Assembly (NCBI GenBank): GCA_944391345.1
Contig: CALXTE010000014.1
Coordinates: 1 to 47,739, forward strand
DNA length: 47,739 bases
DNA from: an uncultured Alphaproteobacteria bacterium
GTDB lineage: Bacteria; Pseudomonadota; Alphaproteobacteria; RF32; CAG-239
Direction of reading: 5' to 3'
Below the pieces are notes generated by a model. The model was not told the origin of the DNA. It saw only the letters and a program-made list of their open reading frames with translations, and made no database searches. Within the stretch, counting starts at the first letter, position 1. Each line of letters opens with the position of its first letter. Shown piece by piece: positions 31,664-41,463 of this stretch. The position numbers were made by a program, and so were the translations under genes.

Positions 31664-33334
31664 ATGTTAAGCGCACTTTCGATAAGAAATGTTGTTTTGA
31701 TTGACAAGCTGGACTTGGATTTCAAGTCCGGCTTAAGTGTGCTGACCGGAGAAACCGGCGCCGGTAAGTCAATCTTGCTTGATTCTCTGGGCTTGATTTT
31801 GGGCAGCCGCGCCGAAACCGGATTAATTCGTCAGGGCGCAGATAAATTAAGCGTCACCGCCACTTTTGAAATCGGGACGGAGAATAAAGGGCTGAAAGAG
31901 CTTTTTGAAGAATATGATTTAGATTCTCCCGAAGACGGCATGCTTGAAATAAAGCGCAGCCTCACCAAAGAGGGCAAGGGTAAAATCTTTCTGAATGACC
32001 AGCCGATAAGCGCTAAGGTTTTAAAAGAAATTGGCAGCTTTTTGGTGGAAGTCCACGGCCAATATGATAATCAGGGCTTGCTTAATCCGGCCAATCATGG
32101 CGATATTTTAGATTTGTTCGGCGGTTATGAAAAAGAGTTGAATGCTTATAAAGAAAGTTTTGGCGAATATAAACGCCTTAAGAAAGCGCGTGAAGATACC
32201 GAAAACAGCATAAATCATGCCAAGGCCGAGGAAGAAGAACTTCGCCATTGGGTTAAGGAACTTGAGGAGATAAAGCCGCATAAAGGCGAGGAAGAAGAGC
32301 TAAGCCAAAAACGCTTGGAATTAATGAACGCCGAAAAAATCATTGAGAGCTTAAATTTGGCTTATAGCGCGCTGAACGGCGAACAAGATATCGTCTCGGC
32401 TCTTCGCCGCGCTCAGTCAGCGATAGAGAGGGCGGATAGAATTGTTTCCGGCAAATACGAAGGGATAAGCACCCTTCTGGAGCAAACCATGATTAATGCC
32501 GAAGAAGCGATTAGTGAAATTGAGGATGCCAGTCGCAATGTCAGCTTAAATCAAAGCGAACAAGAAGGAATTGAGGAACGATTGTACAAGCTGCGCGGTT
32601 TGGCCCGCAAACACCAATGCTCCACCGATGAACTTGAAGATAAGCTAAGCGAAATGCGCCAAAAGCTTGAACAAATCGAGCATGGAGAAGAGGGGCTTGA
32701 TAAGCTGAAAAAACAAGAATCCGAACAGAAAAAACTCTGCGCCCAAAAGGCAGAGGAATTAAGCAAGGCGCGTAAAGCCGCCGCGCAAAAATTAGACGCA
32801 CTGGTCATGAAGGAATTAGCTCCGCTTAAAATGGAAAAAGCCAAGTTTGAAACCAAGATAGAAGCTTTAGGCGAAGATAACTGGACGGAGAAGGGACAAG
32901 ATAAAGTTTATTTCACGGTATCAACCAACCCAAACTCACCGCAAGGCCCGTTGAATAAAATTGCCTCTGGCGGTGAACTGGCGCGCTTTATGCTGGCCTT
33001 AAAAGTAAATTTAGCCCAAAGCAGTGAAATCGGCACCATGATATTTGATGAAGTAGACGCCGGCGTCGGCGGTGCAACGGCGCGCGCGGTTGGTGAACGC
33101 TTGGCAAGATTAGGCAAAACGGTTCAGGTCTTGGTCGTAACCCATTCGCCCCAAGTCGCGGCCTGCGGCAATCATCACTATAAAGTCTGGAAAGAAACGC
33201 AGGATAATATCACCACCACCAGTGTTAAAGAATTAACAACCACCGAACGACAGGAAGAAGTTGCGCGGATGTTGGCCGGCGAACACGTGACCGATGAAGC
33301 CCGCGCCGCCGCCAAAGTCCTGATGAGCGCATAA
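31664..33334 (+). CDS. recN: DNA repair ATPase RecN
   Basis: SMC-like ATPase acting in double-strand break repair. Walker A is GETGAGKS at residues 29-36, long coiled-coil arms occupy about residues 150-380, the ABC signature is in ASGGELARFMLALKV, and Walker B is MIFDEVDAGVGG, followed by VLVVTHSPQVAACG. Length 556 is normal. It lies 18 bp after bamD and is convergent with the large Cys-rich lectin-like gene, with 37 bp between. Confidence 0.95.
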   Translation: MLSALSIRNVVLIDKLDLDFKSGLSVLTGETGAGKSILLDSLGLILGSRAETGLIRQGADKLSVTATFEIGTENKGLKELFEEYDLDSPEDGMLEIKRSLTKEGKGKIFLNDQPISAKVLKEIGSFLVEVHGQYDNQGLLNPANHGDILDLFGGYEKELNAYKESFGEYKRLKKAREDTENSINHAKAEEEELRHWVKELEEIKPHKGEEEELSQKRLELMNAEKIIESLNLAYSALNGEQDIVSALRRAQSAIERADRIVSGKYEGISTLLEQTMINAEEAISEIEDASRNVSLNQSEQEGIEERLYKLRGLARKHQCSTDELEDKLSEMRQKLEQIEHGEEGLDKLKKQESEQKKLCAQKAEELSKARKAAAQKLDALVMKELAPLKMEKAKFETKIEALGEDNWTEKGQDKVYFTVSTNPNSPQGPLNKIASGGELARFMLALKVNLAQSSEIGTMIFDEVDAGVGGATARAVGERLARLGKTVQVLVVTHSPQVAACGNHHYKVWKETQDNITTTSVKELTTTERQEEVARMLAGEHVTDEARAAAKVLMSA

Positions 33335-33371
33335 AATTAATCAATTTCTCCAGGGATTTCAGGTTCCAAAC

Positions 33372-35390
33372 CTAATAAAAGCATATATCATTGTAAGCAA
33401 TACATTCGCCGTGACACATCTGCCCTTCTCCAAAGCCGGCCTCAGGTCCGTTGCAAGCAGAGCAACGATAGAGCGTACTGCTTCCGGATAAACACCAGTC
33501 ATCATAATCAATAGCATCTGATTTACAATAGAATGACCAAGAATAACCGGGACAAGAATTAGCTTCACAAGCAGATCCACTCCAGCTATAGCCGCTCGCG
33601 CAAGAACAAGCTGTATATTTTCCGCCACAGGAATCCCCAGAAGGACTTTCACCTGAGCCAGTGCAAGTATATTGATAACTACTGCTGCACGCCTTGCACG
33701 TATCTGTTGTTTTATCATACTCATACCCTGATTGGCAGAAACCGATAACGGGACGAACATCGAGGCTAAACCCCGGACTGAAGTCGTCCAAGCCGTAATC
33801 GTAGAGGACGTTTGAGTACAACGCGTTGCCACTACGGAGCTTGGACGACGACCAAAGACGGGGTCTGTCTTCGAGTCGTGTTCCGCCCGCTTGGCTAAGC
33901 CCGTAATTGATCGAGCTATAGGTGAAAAAAAGTGAGTTTAATATTCCAGCCGCCGGTAAGCACCAATCGCCTACGCTTGTACCTTCTGTACTATACTCAT
34001 TCGTAGCCCATGCAGCCTGATATCTGTTATCTCCTAGTGCCATTATCTTTTTACTATTTTCGCAACTTGCTACGTCTTGTGATGCAGCTGCAACCGAATC
34101 ATAGTACGTTAAGCCCGGGATATCCGTACCATATCCGCCCCACTCATAGCTTCCTAACGAATTCAAAGCCAAAGCTTGTCCGCCACCATTTTCATAAGAA
34201 CAGACAACAACCCCGATTGGTGTTTTACCACTTTGTTTGGTCGGGGTTACGGTCATATCGCTATTAAGGACATGACCGATTTGAGAGCCTCTCATGCAAT
34301 CATTGTATTTTACACAAGATTCTCCACTCCAATAATATCCGCTAGAGCAAGTACATGCCTCATATAATCCATTACAAGCCGTACCGCTGCCGCCGGAATA
34401 ACCTGTTCCAGTGCAGGTATATTGATAACCACTGCTGCATTGCGGGGTGCAGGTTTGGGCGGTGGCATTCCAGTCATAACCGGACTGGCAACCGGATTTA
34501 TAATAACGATTAGAACATTCCTCATAAGTACAAGTGAATGGACTTGGGCAAGAACTTAAAATTCCCAAGTTTGGACAAGGTTTGCAGTTATCATATTTTA
34601 TTTGCGAGCCGGACATACAGGTTGTTGCGCCGGTGTCACCCCCCATAATGCCGCAATCCTGGAATCCGTCGCAAGGGTTGATTTTGATTTTATATTTGCT
34701 TGTTCCGTTACAATCAACACAAGCTGCCCCGTCAGCAATATAGCCTTCGGGAATAGTAGTGTAATCATAGCCTTCGCAAAGATTACAGCATTTTCCATAA
34801 GTTGGGTCATATTCACAAGCATTATTCGGATCAACTTTCCAGCCTGTTTGACAGGTGTCGGTAAATTCGGAATCTAGCTCTTTGCAGGCACGTTCGGTAT
34901 CTTCTTCGCAAGATGCATATTTATCACCGCAAGCCGTGCCGACGCCGTAATAAGGCGGCTCACAAGTTTTATAACCCGAGGGACAAACACAACGGGCAAA
35001 ATAATTGCTGTTATAAATACAAAAACCTTCCGGCGTTTCTCCGGCGGCACAAGAAGTCAGTCCATAACCTTCTTTGCGGCAACGTTCGGCGTCATTCAAA
35101 TCATAATCCGGTACACCGCCAGAGCCGCCATTACCGCCGGAAACCTCCTCACCATAGCCAAACATGCCGTCACTGCAATTTTTGGTGTCGGAAATAAAAC
35201 ATACTGCCGCCAATTTAATCTCATCAGAAGAAGACAAGCCCGAGGCCGGAGAATAGAGGTGTGTGTGAAGTGTGTTGATAAGTCGTTCTCCACCCTCGGT
35301 AAAAGAAATATCAGCCATTGCGCTCATCGGCAACAATCCGGCCGCCGACAGCATTGCGGTCAAAACCGCATATTTATGCGTATTCAACAT
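33372..35390 (-). CDS. Secreted Cys-rich fusion protein: module B, Cys repeats, lectin-like domain, Cys repeats
   Basis: Largest complete family member, 672 residues. It has a signal peptide (MLNTHKYAVLTAMLSAAGLL), then a type B N-terminal module close to the 23661-25070 protein (AAVCFISDTKNC, TCEPPYYGVGTACGDKY, KVDPNNACEYD, CDGFQDCGIMGGD). One ~37-residue Cys module follows (YTCTGTGYSGGSGTAC). The DUF1566/lectin-like domain (about residues 375-560) has GKTPIGVVVC, LALNSLGSYEWGGYG, VGDWCLPAAGI, LWSSSK and VRPVIGF. Unlike its paralogues the chain continues: CQSGYEYDKTTDTC, another YTCTGSGESPSGDSC module, and a Cys-rich end (CSACNGPEAGFGEGQMC). It therefore joins in one polypeptide what other loci encode in two genes. 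The lectin tail between LWSSS and VRPV is again divergent and NNC/NNT-rich. Confidence 0.87.
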   Translation of the reverse strand: MLNTHKYAVLTAMLSAAGLLPMSAMADISFTEGGERLINTLHTHLYSPASGLSSSDEIKLAAVCFISDTKNCSDGMFGYGEEVSGGNGGSGGVPDYDLNDAERCRKEGYGLTSCAAGETPEGFCIYNSNYFARCVCPSGYKTCEPPYYGVGTACGDKYASCEEDTERACKELDSEFTDTCQTGWKVDPNNACEYDPTYGKCCNLCEGYDYTTIPEGYIADGAACVDCNGTSKYKIKINPCDGFQDCGIMGGDTGATTCMSGSQIKYDNCKPCPNLGILSSCPSPFTCTYEECSNRYYKSGCQSGYDWNATAQTCTPQCSSGYQYTCTGTGYSGGSGTACNGLYEACTCSSGYYWSGESCVKYNDCMRGSQIGHVLNSDMTVTPTKQSGKTPIGVVVCSYENGGGQALALNSLGSYEWGGYGTDIPGLTYYDSVAAASQDVASCENSKKIMALGDNRYQAAWATNEYSTEGTSVGDWCLPAAGILNSLFFTYSSINYGLSQAGGTRLEDRPRLWSSSKLRSGNALYSNVLYDYGLDDFSPGFSLDVRPVIGFCQSGYEYDKTTDTCKACSSSYQYTCTGSGESPSGDSCGGKYTACSCASGYSWSGSACEANSCPGYSWSFYCKSDAIDYDDWCLSGSSTLYRCSACNGPEAGFGEGQMCHGECIAYNDICFY

Positions 35391-35424
35391 AATATCACCT
35401 TTCTTAGCTTGTCTTCACGACTCT

Positions 35425-35453
35425 AATATATCATAATCTCCTCATGCTTTCAA
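35425..35453 (-). promoter_or_regulatory. Family promoter copy 4 (diverged)
   Basis: Minus strand: TTGAAA, 17 bp, TATATT, then AGAGTCGTGAAGACAAGC. The leader motif is kept with two changes, but the palindrome is lost. Confidence 0.78.
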
Positions 35454-35531
35454 GACTATTTTTTATAAAAGGTAAAATTACCGCGAAAAATTTTTCCCCT
35501 GTTAATAAAATCAGTGGATTTAAATTATTTC

Positions 35532-35559
35532 TTGAAAAAAAAAGATTCGGTGGTAAATT
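35532..35559 (+). promoter_or_regulatory. Possible gap promoter
   Basis: TTGAAA followed after 16 bp by TAAATT. A short hairpin TGCGG-GGTGGT-CCGCA lies downstream in the leader at about 35582-35597. Weak match; the position fits the start of gap. Confidence 0.4.
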
Positions 35560-35602
35560 ACAAACGGATTAAAAATGCCTGTGCGGGGTGGTCCGCATGT
35601 AA

Positions 35603-36637
<1,035 letters not shown>

Positions 36638-36648
36638 TTTCGTTTGTT

Positions 36649-36714
36649 CCCGCCGCATAAGGATTCTCAAACCCTGTTTTTTTAGGGGCAGAATCCGCGG
36701 CGGGCAATTTTTTT
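36649..36714 (+). terminator. Structured element between gap and pgk
   Basis: CCCGCCGC (36649-36656) pairs with GCGGCGGG (36697-36704) and GGATTCT (36661-36667) with AGAATCC (36690-36696), enclosing a smaller CCCT/AGGGG hairpin; a T-run follows. A long two-part stem that can terminate or attenuate transcription so that gap RNA exceeds pgk RNA. Confidence 0.85.
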
Positions 36715-36736
36715 ATTGAGAGAGAAGGAAAACACA

Positions 36737-37945
36737 ATGGAATATAAAACAATAGAAGATTTAGGCAACTTACAGGGCAAAGTTGTTATGTTGCGTGCAG
36801 ACTTGAACGTTCCGATGGATGAAAATTTTCACGTCACCAATGACGCACGTATTGTCCGCACCGTTCCGACCATTAAATTGCTTAAAAACAAGGGCGCAAA
36901 AGTAGTTGTTGTATCGCACTTTGGCCGTCCGGAAGGCAAAGGCGATGTTAAAAACTCTTTAAGCCATATTGTAAAAGACTTGGAAAAAGCTGCCGGCTAC
37001 AAGGTTGTCTTTGTTGATGATTGCATTGGTGAAAAAGTTGCCGCTGCGATTAAGTCTCTGCGCGATGACGAGATTTTGCTCTTGGAAAATCTGCGTTATT
37101 ATAATGAAGAAAAGAAGGGCGATGAAGCCTTTGCCGCAGAGTTGGTTAAACCGGTTGATTTTTATGTTTCTGACGCTTTTTCAACCGCTCATCGTGCGCA
37201 TGCATCTATGGTTGCCGCCGCAAAATTGCGTCCGGCCGCAATGGGCTTATTGATGGCTGAAGAAGTTAATGCTTTGTCAAAAGGTCTGAACGACCCGAAA
37301 CGTCCGTTAATGGCGATTGTCGGTGGTTCAAAAGTTTCGACCAAGCTTGACTTGTTGAACAATCTGGTTAAAAAGGTTGACAAGCTGGTTATCTCCGGCG
37401 GTATGGCTCACACCTTTATGAAAGCCAGCGGCATTGATACGGTTAATGAAGCAAACTCTTTGGTTCAAATGGATATGATTGATACGGCTAAAGAGATTAT
37501 GAAAACCGCAAAAGCAAATAATTGCGAGATTGTTTTGCCCTTAGACGTTGTCGTTTCTAAGGAATTCAAGGCAGATGCCGAACACAAAACCGTTGACCTT
37601 GAACATATTCCGGCCGAAGGTTGGATTTTGATGGATGTAGGAGAAAAGACCATTGAATCAATCAACAAAAAGCTTGAAGAATGCAAAACTTTGGTTTGGA
37701 ACGGACCTTTGGGCGTATTTGAGCTCAAACCTTTTGATAATGCAACCAACAAAGTTGCAGAAAAAGCCGCTGCTTTGACCGGTGAAGGTCGTTTAATGAC
37801 CGTTGCCGGTGGTGGTGATACGGTTTCTGCTATGGAAAACGCCGGTGTTGCCGACAAGTTTTCTTATGTTTCAACCGCTGGCGGTGCTTTCCTCGAATGG
37901 ATGGAAGGCAAAGAGCTTCCGGGCGTTGTTGTTCTCAAAAAATAA
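36737..37945 (+). CDS. pgk: Phosphoglycerate kinase
   Basis: Glycolytic kinase making ATP from 1,3-bisphosphoglycerate, 402 residues. Motifs: VMLRADLNVPMD at the N-terminus, SHFGRPEGK, AFSTAHRAHAS, and the nucleotide-binding C-terminal part with IVGGSKVSTKLDLL, WNGPLGVFE and TVAGGGDTVSAME. The ATG at 36737 is chosen over the frame-extending ATG at 36716 because GAGAAGGAAAA lies upstream and it gives the family-like start MEYKTIEDL. Likely in one operon with gap, separated by a terminator-like structure. Confidence 0.96.
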   Translation: MEYKTIEDLGNLQGKVVMLRADLNVPMDENFHVTNDARIVRTVPTIKLLKNKGAKVVVVSHFGRPEGKGDVKNSLSHIVKDLEKAAGYKVVFVDDCIGEKVAAAIKSLRDDEILLLENLRYYNEEKKGDEAFAAELVKPVDFYVSDAFSTAHRAHASMVAAAKLRPAAMGLLMAEEVNALSKGLNDPKRPLMAIVGGSKVSTKLDLLNNLVKKVDKLVISGGMAHTFMKASGIDTVNEANSLVQMDMIDTAKEIMKTAKANNCEIVLPLDVVVSKEFKADAEHKTVDLEHIPAEGWILMDVGEKTIESINKKLEECKTLVWNGPLGVFELKPFDNATNKVAEKAAALTGEGRLMTVAGGGDTVSAMENAGVADKFSYVSTAGGAFLEWMEGKELPGVVVLKK

Positions 37946-37963
37946 GAAAACATAAAAACAAAA

Positions 37964-37994
37964 AACAGGCTTCCTTCGGGAGGCTTGTTTTTTT
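37964..37994 (+). terminator. Terminator of pgk
   Basis: ACAGGCTTCC, TTCG tetraloop, GGAGGCTTGT and a T-run, with two G-U pairs. Confidence 0.9.
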
Positions 37995-38064
37995 GTCAAA
38001 AAGTGATTGTTTTTTTCGCAAATTGTGCTACAATAAAAATAATTAAATAGAACGGAGCAAAAAG

Positions 38065-40083
38065 ATGGCACAAAATAAAACAGATAATCTAACAATTACC
38101 TTTGATGATTTTGAAAAAATAAATGACAACACACGCTTAAAATCAGATTTATCTCCGGCAGAAATGAAAAAGAAACTTGAGAAGGAATCTCAAGAGGCCG
38201 CCGCTATAATTGAGCGGAACAATATTGAAGCTCAAAGACTTTCCGAAGAACTAAAAGCTTCACCTGAAAAAAAATCTGAGATTATTGAAAAATTATCTGC
38301 CATCAAAAAGAATAATGCCATTCTAAGTTCAAAAATTAAAACCAAAAATAACGCTTTTGAGAAAAATCCGGAAGCTTATACAAATCTGCATAATTTAAGA
38401 GAAAGAATGTCCGCCCGTCAGGAAGACGATAAGATAAAAATGACAATTGATAAAAATAATGAGCTTATGCTTGTTGTTGATAAAATGCAGCCATCACCAT
38501 TTTCTTTTGTAATAAAAGACGGCAAGTTGACTTTCTCGAATAGCGACATCAGCAAAGATCAGGTCAAAGAGCTGATGAACAGCTTAGAATTAGCGGGCAT
38601 AAAAAATTTCAAACTACCCGATGAGCTGGATGCCAAGTTAAAGGAAACGATTTCCGCTGCTCAGCAAGAAATTAAGGCCGAAGAAGCCAAAAACACACAG
38701 CAACTTTCTGCGCCGCAAAATATTATTTCTCCGGAATATAATTTGGACAATCATGATGTTGCCCCGCTTCCGACTTTGCCTCAAATTGAGCTTGCACCTC
38801 GCATGCCGGCACAAAAGCCTGCGCCGGCCCCAAAAACAAAAATCAGCTATGCAGAAGCTTGCCGCCGCATGAGAGAAGATATTTTGACAACTGGTATGGC
38901 CAAAAGAAGCGGCTTAAGCTTTTTTGAACAAGAAGTTGGCGGCTGGAATGTTTGGGTCATTTTTGACAATGAAAATCCGGACAATATGAAACAAGATGGT
39001 TCGGTTGATGACAAAGGAAATGTAAAAGTAAATCATAGTGGCGTAATGTGCCTGAGAGAGACGGATGACGGCGGCTTTGAAGCCGGATATTCAATGCCGG
39101 GGAACAAAAAAGTCGATGATAATACGGCAGATCGTCTGGTCGGTTTGATGAAAACCGCCGGATATACCCATATAAAATTTTCAGGCTTGTCAGATGCTGA
39201 TAAAGGTGTCTTCCGTTCAATGTGCGCAATATATGGCGTTATTCCGAGAGGAATAGGTTTTAACGAGCATCAGGCCGCAGATATGGTAAGAAAGGCAGAA
39301 GAAAAATTATCAGAAGAAGATGCTCAGCTGTTCAAATGGCGTTTGGCGCAACAAATGAGAAGAAATGCCGAAAACGGAGATAAAGGCGCCGATATTTCTA
39401 AACACCGTACCTATAATTATATTAAAGAACTGGAAGGTAATTATAACTTCAAACCATTCCGCAATGCCTATGACGGCAGCTTTAAGCCTCTTATGGAAAA
39501 AGAAATCCGTGGCGGCAAGGCTGAAAATGTTATCGGTGCGGCTACGACCATTTCACGCATATTTGATGCTTATCGCGGTGGCGAGGTTGATGACCCCGAA
39601 GTCAGAATGGACTATGTTATGAACCCGAAGAACAATTTCTTCAGCGAGGAAGAAGTTTCAGCTATCAGAGCAAAATTTGCAGAAAAAGGGCTGGAGTTTA
39701 AACACGAAACACAAATGAGAAATCTTTCTGCCGCTCAGTTGACCGCCATTTATGAGGCTCTGTTGCCAAAAGAAATCAAAAAGGCCGGAGAAGCGGTTAA
39801 GGAAGAAATTTCAAGTCCGGATATGACAACCAAGGAACGAAAAGACACGGTAAATGACTTTGTCAGCAAAGCTTATAGCTCAATTCAAAATATCTGTGGT
39901 GATTTGGATGCCAAGGGTGTTAAAGGCACACGCGTACCGAACCGGCAAGGTAAATGTCAGTTAAGTGCAGAGTACTGGCCACAAAAACCGGCACAAAACA
40001 ATGATAATGAAAAAGACAATAATTCTGAAAATAACAACGGCAGAACGCCGCGACCAAGCAGACCATCAAGAGATGGGCGTTAA
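38065..40083 (+). CDS. Large cytoplasmic protein, unknown
   Basis: Unrecognised 672-residue protein without signal peptide or membrane segment. N-terminal ~120 residues are charged and helical (EMKKKLEKESQEAAAIIERNN), then a compact region (SFVIKDGKLTFSNSDISKDQ...), a Pro-rich linker (PLPTLPQIELAPRMPAQKP) and a central domain of about 170 residues with a conserved-looking core (GGWNVWVIFDNENPDN, HSGVMCLRETDDGGFE, TAGYTHIKFSGLSDADKGVFRSMCAIYGVIPRGIG). The pattern 'IKF.G......FR.....GV.P.G' loosely recalls LPD7-type domains of large polyvalent proteins, without certainty. The C-terminus is Asn/Pro/Arg low complexity. Own ribosome-binding site (GGAGCAAAAAG); located after the pgk terminator. Could be an effector or mobile-element-derived protein; that is speculation. 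Confidence 0.6.
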   Translation: MAQNKTDNLTITFDDFEKINDNTRLKSDLSPAEMKKKLEKESQEAAAIIERNNIEAQRLSEELKASPEKKSEIIEKLSAIKKNNAILSSKIKTKNNAFEKNPEAYTNLHNLRERMSARQEDDKIKMTIDKNNELMLVVDKMQPSPFSFVIKDGKLTFSNSDISKDQVKELMNSLELAGIKNFKLPDELDAKLKETISAAQQEIKAEEAKNTQQLSAPQNIISPEYNLDNHDVAPLPTLPQIELAPRMPAQKPAPAPKTKISYAEACRRMREDILTTGMAKRSGLSFFEQEVGGWNVWVIFDNENPDNMKQDGSVDDKGNVKVNHSGVMCLRETDDGGFEAGYSMPGNKKVDDNTADRLVGLMKTAGYTHIKFSGLSDADKGVFRSMCAIYGVIPRGIGFNEHQAADMVRKAEEKLSEEDAQLFKWRLAQQMRRNAENGDKGADISKHRTYNYIKELEGNYNFKPFRNAYDGSFKPLMEKEIRGGKAENVIGAATTISRIFDAYRGGEVDDPEVRMDYVMNPKNNFFSEEEVSAIRAKFAEKGLEFKHETQMRNLSAAQLTAIYEALLPKEIKKAGEAVKEEISSPDMTTKERKDTVNDFVSKAYSSIQNICGDLDAKGVKGTRVPNRQGKCQLSAEYWPQKPAQNNDNEKDNNSENNNGRTPRPSRPSRDGR

Positions 40084-41463
40084 TCAGAAGGAATTTCTTT
40101 TTTTCAAAATTTGCTCAATCCGCTTTTCGATGTCGCTGAGTTTGTTCTGCAATGCCGAAGGCGGATTTTGCTTTTTGGCTTCGCTGACTTGCTTTTGAGC
40201 CGTTTCAATTTCTCCGATAAAAAGGCTAAATTCAGCAGAAGCATAATTAGCATAAGCCATATTGTTTTGCATACCATAGGCCTGTGCCAGCATCAGCCAG
40301 GCATAGGCGTTTTTGCTCTTAACTAACGACTTGTTGAGTAATGAGATAATAGTTTCAACCTCTTTTGGGGAAGGTGAATCTTCGAGCATGGCTTGCGCCA
40401 GATTGAGCTGAAAAGCGGCCGAATTGGGCAAGAGGTCATAAGCTTTTTGATAAGCAAGACGCGCATTATGAATCTGCCCGCTTTCAAAATAAATTTGCCC
40501 CTTCAACTCCCGGAAAAAAGGATTGTTCGGTTCTGTTTCGATTAAAGCGTTAATATCACGGATGGCCGCCTCAATTTTAAATTCCCGAAGATTAAGAATA
40601 GCATGAGCATAAAGTGCCGGCAAAGAATTGTTATTTGCCGGATAAAGCTGCTTAGCCGCTTCCGGTTTATATAAAAAAGCAATGAGTTTAGCCTTAATCA
40701 TCTCAAAGCGGTGAGAAAGCGCTTGATTGGGAGAAAAAGGATATTTTTTTGCCGCTTCGGTCAAAAAGGCCACACGTTCAGATGTAATCGGATGCGTCCG
40801 AAAATAGGGCGTTTCTTCGATTCCGCTCAGCATGTTTTGCTGCTGAATTTTTTTCATAAAACCAAGCAAGCCTGCGGGAGATTTCTTGAGCTTAGTCAGA
40901 ATAGATAAAGCCGCTTCATCGGCACTGCGCTCTTCTTGCATTTGATAGCGCGTTATGTTGTGCAATGCAGAAGTCTGAGAGCCCAGAACCACCGCCATTC
41001 CGACATCGGCTCGGCCACTGACCGCACCGGCAATTCCCGCCGCAATCAATGAAACCATGCTCACATTTTGCAGCTGTTTGCTTTTAAGCTTAAGACGCAG
41101 AATATGCCCGCCTTGAATATGCCCGGCTTCGTGAGCCAACACACCTTCAAGCTGATTATAATTATCTGCAGAAACAAGAGTTCCTGTATGAACAAACATA
41201 TTATTTCCGTCTCCCACAAAAGCATTAAGAGACGGATCTTGCACAATAAAAACTTTGTCGCGATTAAACGGGATATTTTCTGCTTGATAAATAGGGCGCA
41301 AAATATCAGCTAAAAAAAGCTCTGTTTCTTCATCAGAAATCAGACGCAGAGTCTGAGCCTGCACCGCCGAACTCAAAAAGAGGCTTGATATAAAACACAA
41401 TGCAACAATCAGCCTCTTTTTGAGGATGGATATTTTATTTAGCTTATAAGCTTTCGCCACCAT
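40084..41463 (-). CDS. bepA: M48 family metalloprotease with TPRs (BepA-like)
   Basis: Periplasmic zinc protease and chaperone related to BepA/YfgC, which handles stalled outer-membrane proteins such as LptD. Signal peptide at residues 1-36 (ends SSAVQA). The active site is HEAGH at 111-115 followed by the third ligand in RSADEAA; the second half (from about residue 250) has TPR-like repeats (ALYAHAILNLREFKIEAAIRDI, LKGQIYFESGQIHNARLAYQKAYDLLPNS). Length 459 is typical. The start overlaps the 3' end of rne by 25 bp, so it may be translated from the rne transcript. Confidence 0.88.
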   Translation of the reverse strand: MVAKAYKLNKISILKKRLIVALCFISSLFLSSAVQAQTLRLISDEETELFLADILRPIYQAENIPFNRDKVFIVQDPSLNAFVGDGNNMFVHTGTLVSADNYNQLEGVLAHEAGHIQGGHILRLKLKSKQLQNVSMVSLIAAGIAGAVSGRADVGMAVVLGSQTSALHNITRYQMQEERSADEAALSILTKLKKSPAGLLGFMKKIQQQNMLSGIEETPYFRTHPITSERVAFLTEAAKKYPFSPNQALSHRFEMIKAKLIAFLYKPEAAKQLYPANNNSLPALYAHAILNLREFKIEAAIRDINALIETEPNNPFFRELKGQIYFESGQIHNARLAYQKAYDLLPNSAAFQLNLAQAMLEDSPSPKEVETIISLLNKSLVKSKNAYAWLMLAQAYGMQNNMAYANYASAEFSLFIGEIETAQKQVSEAKKQNPPSALQNKLSDIEKRIEQILKKRNSF

